Part shown: piece after piece, positions 7,477 through 14,823 of the stretch | Position numbering within the stretch: the first letter of the stretch is position 1 | How the letters are laid out: every line of letters begins with the position of its first letter | From: Blastochloris viridis | GTDB taxonomy: Bacteria; Pseudomonadota; Alphaproteobacteria; UBA2136; UBA6156 | Length of the DNA: 64,000 nucleotides | Direction of reading: 5' to 3' | Assembly: GCA_005768725.1 (NCBI GenBank) | Contig: VAFM01000001.1 | Span: forward strand, 806,001-870,000 | The notes under the pieces: model-generated | Database searches by the model: none | What the model was told of the DNA's origin: nothing | The model's input: only the letters and a program-made list of their open reading frames with translations | Made by a program: the position numbers and the translations under genes

Positions 7477-7499
7477 GCCCCGGAAACGGGGCCATTTGT
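7477..7499 (+). terminator. terminator-like hairpin after the 7146 gene
   Basis: GGCCCC/GGGGCC stem with six-base loop, followed by ATTTG. The T-tract is weak. Confidence 0.55.
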
Positions 7500-7512
7500 G
7501 CGTTTAACGGCA

Positions 7513-7541
7513 TTGATAACCCGGCACCTTTGGCGTACACA
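7513..7541 (+). promoter_or_regulatory. sigma-70-type promoter for the 7588 gene
   Basis: TTGATA (7513-7518), 17-bp spacer, TACACA (7536-7541), 46 bases before the start codon. Confidence 0.65.
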
Positions 7542-7587
7542 GGTAGCGTTACTTACACACTTTCTGCGGCTCACAAGGATTTTCTCC

Positions 7588-7848
7588 ATGAAAACCGAAT
7601 CTCTTGCCCTGCCTGAGCAGGCCCAGACCACTCTGCAACGCGTGCTATTCCAGGAAAAAGTACATCCTTCGGAGCTGACCTTGCTCCATAAAGCCTATGC
7701 CGGACTCTTTCCGCGTCAGGGCCGTACTCCGACACTGGACGAAATTGAAGCACGGCTCTCGACCGATGGCGCCGGTACGCATCTCTCCGGCCAGCGCGTA
7801 CTCGAGGCGTGGCAGACCCTCCGCAACGAGGAAATGGCCCCTGCCTGA
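7588..7848 (+). CDS. orphan small protein, 86 residues
   Basis: The start MKTESLALPE is preceded by AAGGATTTTCTCC. The protein is predicted to be mostly helical and soluble: 'AQTTLQRVLFQEK', 'LTLLHKAYAGLF' and 'LDEIEARLSTDG' form likely amphipathic helices. This is a small all-helical layout seen in many regulators and toxin-antitoxin partners, but there is no specific match. It has its own promoter and a strong terminator that also faces the aconitase gene. Function unknown. Confidence 0.65.
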   Translation: MKTESLALPEQAQTTLQRVLFQEKVHPSELTLLHKAYAGLFPRQGRTPTLDEIEARLSTDGAGTHLSGQRVLEAWQTLRNEEMAPA

Positions 7849-7865
7849 TTCCCCTTCCGATCATC

Positions 7866-7896
7866 AAAAAAGCCTCTCTGAACGAGAGGCTTTTTT
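7866..7896. terminator. bidirectional terminator, 7588 gene / aconitase
   Basis: GCCTCTC/GAGAGGC stem flanked by A6 and T6. Confidence 0.9.
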
Positions 7897-7907
7897 GTGT
7901 GTGCAGG

Positions 7908-10199
7908 TTAGGCGGCTTTGGCCTTGAGGGCGTTGAGCGCGCTACCCTGACGGAACCAGACCAGTTGCTCCTCATTGAACGTGTGGTTCAGGAGGATATT
8001 CAGGCTGGAACCGTCGGCGTGGGTGACGGTGCACTTGACCTGCTGGCCGGGCTTCAGGTCCTTCAGGTTATGGAAAGAGAAGCGGTCGGTGGCTTCGATC
8101 AGGTCGTAGTCGGCCGGATTGGCGAAGGTCATCGGCAGGACGCCCTGCTTCTTCAGGTTGGTGTGGTGAATACGCGCGAAGCTGCGGGCGATGGCCACTT
8201 TGCAGCCCATCCAGCGCGGCGACATGGCCGCGTGCTCACGCGACGAACCTTCACCGACGTTCTGGTCTCCGACAAACACCCAGCCTTGGCCTTGAGCCTT
8301 GTACTGACGGGCGATTTCGGCCGGCGTGCCTTCGGCACCGGTCTCGACGTTCTGGGTTTTACCGGCGGCACCGGTAAAGGCATTCACAGCGCCCAGATAC
8401 ATGTTGTTGGAGATGTTATCGAGGTGACCACGGTACTTGAGCCACGGGCCTGCGGGGCTGATGTGGTCGGTGGTGCACTTGCCCTTGGCCTTCATCAGCA
8501 TCGGCAGGTTTTCGTAGTCCTTGCCATCCCACTTGGTGAACGGAGCCAGAATCTGTAGGCGGTCGGAGCCTTCAGCGACCACAACCTCCGGCTGCTTGCC
8601 ACCTTGCGGACCGGCGTAACCGACTTCGTCCGGTACAAAACCCTTGGCCGGTACTTCATCCACTTCGCCCGGGGCCTTCAGCATAAAGGTGGTGCCGTCG
8701 GCGGCTTCAACCGGGGTGTTGAACGGGTCGAGGTCCAGGCGGCCGAACACGGCGTAGGCCAATACGGTTTCCGGGCTGGCGATGAACGAGCAGGTGCTCG
8801 CGAAGCCATCATTCCGCTTGGGGAAGTTACGGTTATAGGAACTGATGATGGAGTTTGCGGTACCTTCCTTCACGTCGTCGCGCTTCCATTGACCGATGCA
8901 CGGGCCGCAGGCGTTGGCGAGAACGATGGCGCCGAGCTGTTCCAGCTTGGCCAGTTGGCCGTCGCGCTTGATGGTGGCGTGCACCTGCTCGGAACCCGGG
9001 GTGACCATCAGCGGGCACTTCAGCTTGACGCCCTTGGCGATGAGCTGGTCGGCGAGGATGCTGATGCGGCCCATGTCTTCGTAGCTGCTGTTGGTGCAGG
9101 AGCCGATGAGAGCGTAGGTGAGATTGGCCGGTGCCGGGCCCTTGTTCAGCTCTACCACACGTGCGCTGCTGAGGTGCTCCTTCATTTCGGAGGCGTTGGC
9201 AAAGGCATCCGGGCTGTGCGGACCTACCAGAGACGGTTCGAGCTCGGACAGGTTGATGTCGATCACGAGGTCGTAGAACTTTTCCGGGTTCTGGGCGGTT
9301 TCCGGGTCGGCGACCAGATTTTCCTTAAAGGCATGAATGATCGGCAGGAGGTTTTCGCGCTCGGTCACCTTGAGGTAGGCGTCCATGCGTTCATCGTACG
9401 GGAAGACGGAGGTAGTGGCCCCAAGCTCGGCACCCATGTTGCAGATGGTGGCCTTACCGGTAGCAGAAATGGTTTTGCAGCCCGGACCGAAGTATTCGAT
9501 CACGCGATTGGTACCGCCTTCTACGGTCAGGATGTGCAGCAGTTTCTGAATCACGTCCTTCGGAGCAGCCCAGCCCTTGAGGGAGCCGGTGAGGCGTACA
9601 CCGACGATCTGCGGGTGCAGCACTTCCCACGGCAGGCCGACCATCACGTCGACCGCATCAGCACCGCCGACACCGCAGGCAAAGCTGCCCAGACCACCGC
9701 CGTTGGGGGTGTGGGAGTCTGTCCCTAAGAACATCTCGCCCGGGAAGGCATATTGCTCGAGTGCTACCTGGTGAATGATCCCGGCGCCCGGCTTCCAGAA
9801 ACCGAAACCGTAGCGTTGGGAGGCATCGGAGAGGAACTTATAGACTTCCTTGTTCTCGGTGTTGGCCACGTCAAGGTCTTGTCCGGCACCGGCGTAGGCG
9901 CGGATCAGGTGGTCGCAGTGTACGGTGACCGGCACGGCCGCTTCATCCTTCTGGGCCTGCATGAACTGCAGAATGGCCATCTGGGCGGTGGCATCCTGCA
10001 AAATGACGCGGTCCGGGTGGAACTCAACGTATGATTCGCCACGCACGAGCTCGGCGTTCTTCGGGTCGACCAGGTGGCCGTAAAGAATCTTTTCAGCAAG
10101 CGTCAGCGGGCGCTTGAGGCGGTCGCGGATGATGGCGAGGTTCTTGGAGGTAGTGTCGAACACCTTTTGGACAAAGGCGGGGGTCGATTCGATTTGCAT
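7908..10199 (-). CDS. aconitate hydratase, mitochondrial type
   Basis: Aconitase interconverts citrate and isocitrate in the TCA cycle with a [4Fe-4S] cluster. The start is MQIESTPAFV (10199), giving 763 residues; a longer in-frame extension has no conserved content. Cluster cysteines are C368 in LIGSCTNSS and C431 and C434 in NACGPCIGQW. Family blocks include LYGHLVDP, VHCDHLI, GTDSHTPNGGGL, TICNMGAELGATTSVFPYD and DHISPAGPWLKYRGHLDNIS. From memory these follow the eukaryotic mitochondrial aconitase closely, not the longer AcnA/IRP type (about 890 residues) usual in alphaproteobacteria, nor AcnB. I leave the symbol blank because acn naming differs between these classes. Confidence 0.95.
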   Translation of the reverse strand: MQIESTPAFVQKVFDTTSKNLAIIRDRLKRPLTLAEKILYGHLVDPKNAELVRGESYVEFHPDRVILQDATAQMAILQFMQAQKDEAAVPVTVHCDHLIRAYAGAGQDLDVANTENKEVYKFLSDASQRYGFGFWKPGAGIIHQVALEQYAFPGEMFLGTDSHTPNGGGLGSFACGVGGADAVDVMVGLPWEVLHPQIVGVRLTGSLKGWAAPKDVIQKLLHILTVEGGTNRVIEYFGPGCKTISATGKATICNMGAELGATTSVFPYDERMDAYLKVTERENLLPIIHAFKENLVADPETAQNPEKFYDLVIDINLSELEPSLVGPHSPDAFANASEMKEHLSSARVVELNKGPAPANLTYALIGSCTNSSYEDMGRISILADQLIAKGVKLKCPLMVTPGSEQVHATIKRDGQLAKLEQLGAIVLANACGPCIGQWKRDDVKEGTANSIISSYNRNFPKRNDGFASTCSFIASPETVLAYAVFGRLDLDPFNTPVEAADGTTFMLKAPGEVDEVPAKGFVPDEVGYAGPQGGKQPEVVVAEGSDRLQILAPFTKWDGKDYENLPMLMKAKGKCTTDHISPAGPWLKYRGHLDNISNNMYLGAVNAFTGAAGKTQNVETGAEGTPAEIARQYKAQGQGWVFVGDQNVGEGSSREHAAMSPRWMGCKVAIARSFARIHHTNLKKQGVLPMTFANPADYDLIEATDRFSFHNLKDLKPGQQVKCTVTHADGSSLNILLNHTFNEEQLVWFRQGSALNALKAKAA

Positions 10200-10267
10200 A
10201 GGGTTTTCTTTCTTCACTCGGCTCTCTTCGGGAGGCTTATAGGCCGGTACTCTAGCTGCAAATGACC

Positions 10268-10295
10268 CCAAACAAAAGAGGGGCACCCCTGCCCC
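10268..10295 (-). other. terminator-like hairpin upstream of aconitase
   Basis: On the minus strand GGGGCA, GGGG loop, TGCCCC, then CTCTTTTGTTT. It lies 81 bases before the aconitase start and downstream of a second, stronger terminator (10372-10404). It is either a back-up terminator for the 10437 gene or a leader attenuator for aconitase. The rest of 10200-10436 shows no gene. Confidence 0.45.
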
Positions 10296-10371
10296 GTGTC
10301 GATTTTTGGTACATAAGAGTGACCGCTGTGTTGCGAAAATATAAGACAAACAGACCACCTGCTGACACCTC

Positions 10372-10404
10372 AAAAAAAGGACCCCACCGAAAACCGGTGG
10401 GGCC
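10372..10404 (-). terminator. terminator of the 10437 gene
   Basis: On the minus strand CCCCACCG paired with CGGTGGGG, then TCC and a run of seven Ts. Confidence 0.85.
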
Positions 10405-10436
10405 AAAGTGCCAGCAGGGGTGCTGGCGGGGGAAAG

Positions 10437-11039
10437 TTAAAGGCAGCGTGCGTTGGGCTTGGTTTGCCCCCGCTTTTCGCGGCGGTTGGTTGGTGCTTTC
10501 GCAACCTTTTCGTGCAGAGACTTCCAGACTTCATCCCGTGGGCGACGCAGGAAGGCCTCGCTGTTGATGACCGGAAGGATCATCTCGCCGACGCGCATGA
10601 ACGTTGTCGAGGAGACCGGCTTGCGCTTTCTGCGCGGCACGTCATCGTCCACCGGAAGCTTGGGCTGGGAAGGTACGATCTGGAAACTGCCTTTCGGCAC
10701 TACATGCTTGGGAGCCGTATCCCGCACCGCCGGCATCATGTGGATACGCAACTGTGCGAATTGTTTTTCCAGAAAGGCCCATGCCTTTGCCGATTTCAGT
10801 TTGCACGGGAGTTTCCAGTTACCTTCCGCCACGCCGGACGCTCCGGCAGGACGCATTTTGCGCAGTTCATTCTTCATGTGCTTCATGAACTGCTTGAGCG
10901 GCGCCAGATAATTGTTGGCCGCAAGTTTCTTGGACGGATGGGTACGGAGAAATTCCCGGAACCATTCCGCCATGTATGTTTTGGACGCTTCTTTGAAGCG
11001 ACGGATCGATTTCGATGCTAACGCGTTTTGTACCTGCAT
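10437..11039 (-). CDS. orphan basic protein, 200 residues
   Basis: The start MQVQNALASK is preceded by AGAGGGGAAAAAT. The protein is strongly basic, with KSIRRFKEASK near the N-terminus, RKMRP in the middle, RRKRKP near 142-147, and a tail NRREKRGQTKPNARCL. The N-terminal half is helix-like; the second half is Pro- and Lys-rich and probably flexible. There is no signal peptide or membrane helix. Net charge and basic tails fit a nucleic-acid-binding protein, but this is inference only and no fold is recognised. It stands alone between aconitase and the aminotransferase. Confidence 0.6.
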   Translation of the reverse strand: MQVQNALASKSIRRFKEASKTYMAEWFREFLRTHPSKKLAANNYLAPLKQFMKHMKNELRKMRPAGASGVAEGNWKLPCKLKSAKAWAFLEKQFAQLRIHMMPAVRDTAPKHVVPKGSFQIVPSQPKLPVDDDVPRRKRKPVSSTTFMRVGEMILPVINSEAFLRRPRDEVWKSLHEKVAKAPTNRREKRGQTKPNARCL

Positions 11040-11215
11040 ATTTTTCCCCTCTGAGAGAAAATATAAGCCGCATTTTGCCCGGAACGGGACAGTGAACTAC
11101 GTAAGCCTTTCGGCATGAAATGAGCCTAAATGCACCTACGTATGACATATATATGGCAAACACAGCTTGCCGTTGCAAGGGCTTGGGTGCAGAGTTTGAG
11201 CATTAAAAGAAAGAA

Positions 11216-12436
11216 ATGACCATGAGCCTCAGTTTGGCCACCCGCATGAACGCCGTTCAACCCAGTGCCATCATCAAAGTGGCGGGTAAAGCGCGGGAGC
11301 TGAAGGCATCGGGCCTGGATGTGGTGAGCCTGAGCATCGGTGTGCCCGGTTTTCTGCCCCCTGCCCACGTGTACGCCGCCGCCCACATTGCGGTAGATAC
11401 CGACAGCGGCGACTACTTGCCCGGCCGTGGCAGCGGCGAACTGGTCAACGCCTTCCGCAAGCTGCTGGAGCGCCGCGGCTTTGCCTATGCCGAAACCGAA
11501 CTGTGCGCGCAGGTGGGCGGCAAGGGCGCGTTGTTCAACCTGCTGCTCGCCTTGGTGGAAGCCGGTGATGAAGTGGTGATACCGGCCCCCTACTGGGCCA
11601 GCTACCCGGAAATGGTGAAGATCGTCGGAGGTACGCCCGTAACCCCGCTGGGCGATGCCGCGCATAACTACAAAATTACACCGGCGCAACTGGAAGCGTC
11701 TCTCAGCTCCAAAACCAAACTCGTTATCTTCAACAACCCCAGCAACCCGACCGGTATGCTGTACAGTGCAGATGAAGTTTCGGCACTGGCCAAGGTGCTG
11801 GCGACCCGCCCCGATGTGTGGGTGATCTCGGATGATATCTACGATCGTCTGGTGTTCAATACCGACGATGCGCCGGGCGGGTTTGCCGCGCAGCTGCTGG
11901 ATTTTGAGCCGAACCTGAAAACGCGTATGGCGATCGTGCAGAGTATTTCCAAAACCTATGGTATGCCGGGCTGGCGCATCGGTATGGTGGCCGCTCCCAA
12001 GCATCTGATTGATGCTGTGCTGACCCTGACCAGCCAGAGCTTTACCAACCTCCCAGCCGTGCCCATGGCAGCAGCTGTGGCCGCGATGGAAGGTGACCAG
12101 AGCTTCCTTGATAATCAGAAAGGCCGCCTGCTCAAGCAGCGCGATATTACCCTTGCGGCGCTGGAAGAGATGAAGCTGCCCTGCCCCAAGCCGGAAGGCG
12201 CGTTCTATGCGTTTCCGCAGATCGCCCATCTGTTCGGGAAAACCACTCCCGGCGGTAAGGTCGTACGCGACGATGTGGCGTTTTGTGAACTCCTACTGGA
12301 AGAAGCGCTGGTGGCGGTTGTTCCGGGTGGTGCGTTCGGTGATAGCGGTGCGATCCGCATCAGCTACGCCGGTAAGGAAGAGGCGCTGGTGAAAGGCCTT
12401 GAGCGCATGCAGCAATGGATTGAGAGCCTGAGCTAA
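11216..12436 (+). CDS. aspC: class I/II aminotransferase, aspartate type
   Basis: This is a PLP-dependent aminotransferase that probably moves the amino group between aspartate (or a related acid) and 2-oxoglutarate, in the cytoplasm. In 406 residues it has the fold-type I landmarks: the glycine-rich start VVSLSIGVPGF, NNPSNPTG, DDIYDRL, the PLP lysine in SISKTYGMPGWRIG, and the C-terminal arginine in GAIRISYAG. The match to the subgroup I-gamma/1b AspC found in alphaproteobacteria is good; prephenate or aromatic activity is possible in this subgroup. It is a single gene followed by a terminator. Confidence 0.9.
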   Translation: MTMSLSLATRMNAVQPSAIIKVAGKARELKASGLDVVSLSIGVPGFLPPAHVYAAAHIAVDTDSGDYLPGRGSGELVNAFRKLLERRGFAYAETELCAQVGGKGALFNLLLALVEAGDEVVIPAPYWASYPEMVKIVGGTPVTPLGDAAHNYKITPAQLEASLSSKTKLVIFNNPSNPTGMLYSADEVSALAKVLATRPDVWVISDDIYDRLVFNTDDAPGGFAAQLLDFEPNLKTRMAIVQSISKTYGMPGWRIGMVAAPKHLIDAVLTLTSQSFTNLPAVPMAAAVAAMEGDQSFLDNQKGRLLKQRDITLAALEEMKLPCPKPEGAFYAFPQIAHLFGKTTPGGKVVRDDVAFCELLLEEALVAVVPGGAFGDSGAIRISYAGKEEALVKGLERMQQWIESLS

Positions 12437-12450
12437 GGTGTTCTGATGAA

Positions 12451-12476
12451 AGGCCGGTGTTCCCGGCCTTTTTTGA
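12451..12476 (+). terminator. terminator of the aminotransferase gene
   Basis: GGCCGG/CCGGCC stem followed by six Ts. The -35 box of the next gene begins right after this T-tract. Confidence 0.85.
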
Positions 12477-12505
12477 TTGGAATAAAGCCCTATTCAAGGT
12501 ATACA
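12477..12505 (+). promoter_or_regulatory. sigma-70-type promoter for the 12556 gene
   Basis: TTGGAA (12477-12482), 17-bp spacer, TATACA (12500-12505), directly joined to the preceding terminator. Confidence 0.7.
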
Positions 12506-12555
12506 CAAGTCACTGTTTTGTCGTTTCCCGCTCATCTCTTTTTGGAGGACACACC

Positions 12556-13293
12556 ATGAGCAAACCTTCTCTCGTTGATATCAAGTACGCCGTTGCCACA
12601 CTTTATGGGATCGATCCACGCGCGCTTATGTCTATAAATAAAATGGCGGAGCGGAGAACCTTTGTGCATTTTGCACGGATCTGCCGCCCGGATTGCTCTG
12701 CACAAGCTATCGGCGAAGTCGTCAATTTCTCAGCCGGGCAGGTTTCGGCGGAATGGACGGCTCTCAGCACCAATCCCTCGCGCCGGGACATTATGGACAA
12801 AATTACCGCACGTCTTAAGGTCACACTGAAGACGGTGCAGTCTTCTGGCATCGTACAGACCATGACAACCTCTCATGCTCCCTCTAAGCCCACCTCGCGT
12901 GTTAAAACGCCTGCTCATACTCCGCTGACCGTTGAGATTGCGACGACCGTTGCAGCCACATCCTCTGTCATCTTACCGGAATTGAAAGGACCGATGGGTG
13001 ATGTCATTCGGTTCACTTTAAAGGAGCACAGTCTTTCGTATGAGACACTGGCATCGAGAAGTGCAAAACGGCCTATTGTGAATGCGCGCAATACCATGCT
13101 GTACCTCGCCCGCGAAGTGGAGAAGATAAGTTACAACGATATCGTTGCATTCTTTCCCCATCATCAGGCCAATAGTTTTTCCATCAAGCTCGGTGCTTTT
13201 CGCAGGAAGCTCGCGAGCGACACCAAAGCCATGGAGTACATGCTGGATCTAAAAGCCAGGTACCTTGCCAGTGACTTCAGCTCTCTCACCTAA
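12556..13293 (+). CDS. protein resembling two copies of the DnaA DNA-binding domain IV
   Basis: The start MSKPSLVDIK follows TTGGAGGAC, a strong ribosome binding site. The 245-residue protein has two similar-looking helical units joined by a Thr/Ser/Pro-rich linker (about 100-135). Unit 1 (5-85) reads I-x-x-AVA-x-x-YGI-x-x-x-x-LMS and later AIGEVVNFS. Unit 2 (145-240) reads SLSYETLASRSAKRPIVNAR, then YLAREV and SYNDIVAFF. This order (a 'Y-I...L-S.R..R.IV.AR...YLARE...S...I...F' string) is that of DnaA domain IV, which binds DnaA boxes. The DHTTV-type signature is replaced by HHQANS. No AAA+ part is present. The homology is my reading by eye. Confidence 0.55.
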   Translation: MSKPSLVDIKYAVATLYGIDPRALMSINKMAERRTFVHFARICRPDCSAQAIGEVVNFSAGQVSAEWTALSTNPSRRDIMDKITARLKVTLKTVQSSGIVQTMTTSHAPSKPTSRVKTPAHTPLTVEIATTVAATSSVILPELKGPMGDVIRFTLKEHSLSYETLASRSAKRPIVNARNTMLYLAREVEKISYNDIVAFFPHHQANSFSIKLGAFRRKLASDTKAMEYMLDLKARYLASDFSSLT

Positions 13294-13298
13294 CGTAT

Positions 13299-13337
13299 AA
13301 AAAGCCGGTCTTTCTGTTTAAGAAAGACCGGCTTTTT
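13299..13337. terminator. bidirectional terminator, 12556 gene / atpC
   Basis: AAAAAGCCGGTCTTTCT hairpin with perfect complement, A-rich before and TTTTT after. Confidence 0.9.
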
Positions 13338-13348
13338 GAATGCTCTCT

Positions 13349-13603
13349 TTACGCGCGGGTCGCGGTTTCCGCCAGAATCACGACACTGGTGGGCGAGACC
13401 TCGGCCACACCGGCGCTGACGGTGAAGGTTTCAGTCTTGCCGTCCTTATCGGTCACGCTCACGGTGCCGCCCGGACGTAAGGTGCTGACCAACGGCATGT
13501 GACCGGGGAGAACGCCGAAATCGCCAGCCTCACCGGCAACGGTGACGTAGGTGGCTTCGGTTTCGGCCAGTTGTTGAGCGGGAGTAAGCAGCGTGAATTT
13601 CAT
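13349..13603 (-). CDS. atpC: ATP synthase F1 epsilon subunit, short form
   Basis: Epsilon joins the rotor to the F1 head. The 84 residues cover only the N-terminal beta-sandwich: MKFTLLTPAQQLAETEATYVTV, the DFGVLPGHMPLVSTL signature, and an end VSPTSVVILAETATRA. The C-terminal two-helix domain, which in E. coli brakes ATP hydrolysis (family length about 130-140), is absent. The stop is followed at once by a strong terminator, so this looks like the natural end and not a frameshift. atpD lies 1.2 kb upstream, with two exported-protein genes between, so atpC has its own transcript or depends on read-through. Confidence 0.93.
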   Translation of the reverse strand: MKFTLLTPAQQLAETEATYVTVAGEAGDFGVLPGHMPLVSTLRPGGTVSVTDKDGKTETFTVSAGVAEVSPTSVVILAETATRA

Positions 13604-13653
13604 GGGGGCACCCTACTCTGGATTACGCGCTCAGCCAACTGAAAAAACGACTG

Positions 13654-13681
13654 AAAAAGGGCCGGTTGTGGCCCTTTTTGC
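13654..13681. terminator. terminator after the 13703 gene
   Basis: AAAAAGGGCC/GGCCCTTTTT with loop GGTTGT. It works in both directions but here ends the minus-strand 13703 gene. Confidence 0.85.
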
Positions 13682-13702
13682 GCGTAACCGAAACCTGCGT
13701 GG

Positions 13703-14071
13703 TTATTCGGCGGCCTTCTTGGCCTTGTTCCAGCTCTTGGCTGCCTTGTCCTTGTTGACCTTGGCATCGTGAGCGGCGGCACTGGCATCAGCCTGGTGCT
13801 TGGCAGCGTCGCTGGCATCTTCAGCTGCGGCGCCAAAGTTACCTTCCTTCAGGTTTTCGCGGGCTGCTTCGGCATTACTGTTGGCCATAGCCTCGTGGTA
13901 ATCCTTACGAACGCTGTTCACGCCTTCGGCAGTTTTCTGGTAAGCCGCATTGGCGGTACCGCTGATGGCGGTGCCGATGCCGGTTTCGTTCTTGGCCGTA
14001 CCTTCGGCCTGCACGGCACCGGTTGCGGCCAGCATAGCCACGGCTGCGGTGGTGAGCAGATATTTGGTCAT
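13703..14071 (-). CDS. exported Ala/Lys-rich helical protein
   Basis: The start MTKYLLTTAAVAML (14071) is preceded by AAAGGGGAAACC. A clear Sec signal peptide ends AVQA before EGTAKNE. The mature 100 residues are rich in Ala, Lys, Asp and Asn with no Cys, and should be largely helical (AAAEDASDAAKHQADASAAAHDAK, in part). It should be periplasmic. The gene sits inside the atp gene series between atpD and atpC, in the same direction as both. The family is unknown; low-complexity periplasmic helical proteins of this type include lipoprotein-like spacers and metal-stress proteins, but nothing specific is visible. Confidence 0.7.
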   Translation of the reverse strand: MTKYLLTTAAVAMLAATGAVQAEGTAKNETGIGTAISGTANAAYQKTAEGVNSVRKDYHEAMANSNAEAARENLKEGNFGAAAEDASDAAKHQADASAAAHDAKVNKDKAAKSWNKAKKAAE

Positions 14072-14111
14072 GTCAGGTTTCCCCTTTTCTATTTCTTGCA
14101 AGGCGTGAGCG

Positions 14112-14138
14112 AAAAAACCCGCCAACGGAGGTGGCGGG
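14112..14138 (-). terminator. terminator of the 14234 gene
   Basis: On the minus strand CCCGCC/GGCGGG with loop ACCTCCGTT-like, then six Ts. Confidence 0.85.
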
Positions 14139-14233
14139 GGCGGGTCTTTCCGGCTTGTGCCCCGCCGGAATAACGGGTCACGAATTGTTTGGTTCCGTTT
14201 GGGCTACAGATGTAAGCCCACGGTCATGACCGT

Positions 14234-14689
14234 TTATTTGGCAGCGGGCACATCCTTGGCCAGAGCGTCGCGCTTGGCGCGCATTTCATCGCGATGTTTG
14301 TCCATTTCGGCGCGGCGCTTTTCAATCTGCTCACCTTTTTCATCGAAGAACTTCTTGCGCATCGCATCGGCCTCGGCACGGCATTTGGCCAGCACGGCAT
14401 CCTTGGCGGCATCGCCTTCGGCCGCCTGCATGTCGGCTTTACATTTCTCATGGTGGGCCTTGCCTTCGGCGCGGTGGTCGTCACGCATGTCCTTGCGGTC
14501 TTCTTTGAACTTGTCATGCAGTTCTTTGCCCTCGGTCTTCATCTCGGCGCGCATGTCGTGCATCTTGGCGCGCATTTCGTGGCGCATTTCCTCACGCGGG
14601 CGGAAGGTTCCGGTTCCGGCAGCATCTTCGGCGACAATCGGCAGTACCAAAGCCGAGGCCAATGCAGCCGCAATCAGGTAGGTTTTCAT
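14234..14689 (-). CDS. exported, highly charged helical protein
   Basis: The start is MKTYLIAAALAS (14689), with AAAGGA eight bases upstream; an ATG three codons earlier is too close to that site. The signal peptide ends near LPIVAED. The mature part (about 128 residues) is an almost unbroken run of Glu, Lys, Arg, Asp, His and Met, with heptad-like spacing and only two cysteines (in KCKAD and AKCRAEAD). It should be one long helix or coiled coil in the periplasm. The His/Met/Glu content would suit metal binding, but that is inference. Same-strand neighbours are atpD upstream and the 13703 gene downstream. Confidence 0.7.
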   Translation of the reverse strand: MKTYLIAAALASALVLPIVAEDAAGTGTFRPREEMRHEMRAKMHDMRAEMKTEGKELHDKFKEDRKDMRDDHRAEGKAHHEKCKADMQAAEGDAAKDAVLAKCRAEADAMRKKFFDEKGEQIEKRRAEMDKHRDEMRAKRDALAKDVPAAK

Positions 14690-14764
14690 GAGAGACATCC
14701 TTTGTTGGGTTATGGATGTTTATAAAGGTACGCCGTTAGGTTGGGCTGACAAGTCCCTCTGACA

Positions 14765-14795
14765 GAAAAAAGCGCTCCGGGTGGAGCGCTTTTTA
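14765..14795. terminator. terminator of atpD
   Basis: GCGCTCC/GGAGCGC stem flanked by A6 and T5. Confidence 0.88.
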
Positions 14796-14823
14796 TTGGT
14801 AAGACAAAGCCTTACAAAGCGGC

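Noticed and set aside
12556..13293. Full DnaA or HdaA
   Set aside because: No AAA+ Walker motifs are present and the protein is too short; only domain IV-like units are seen.
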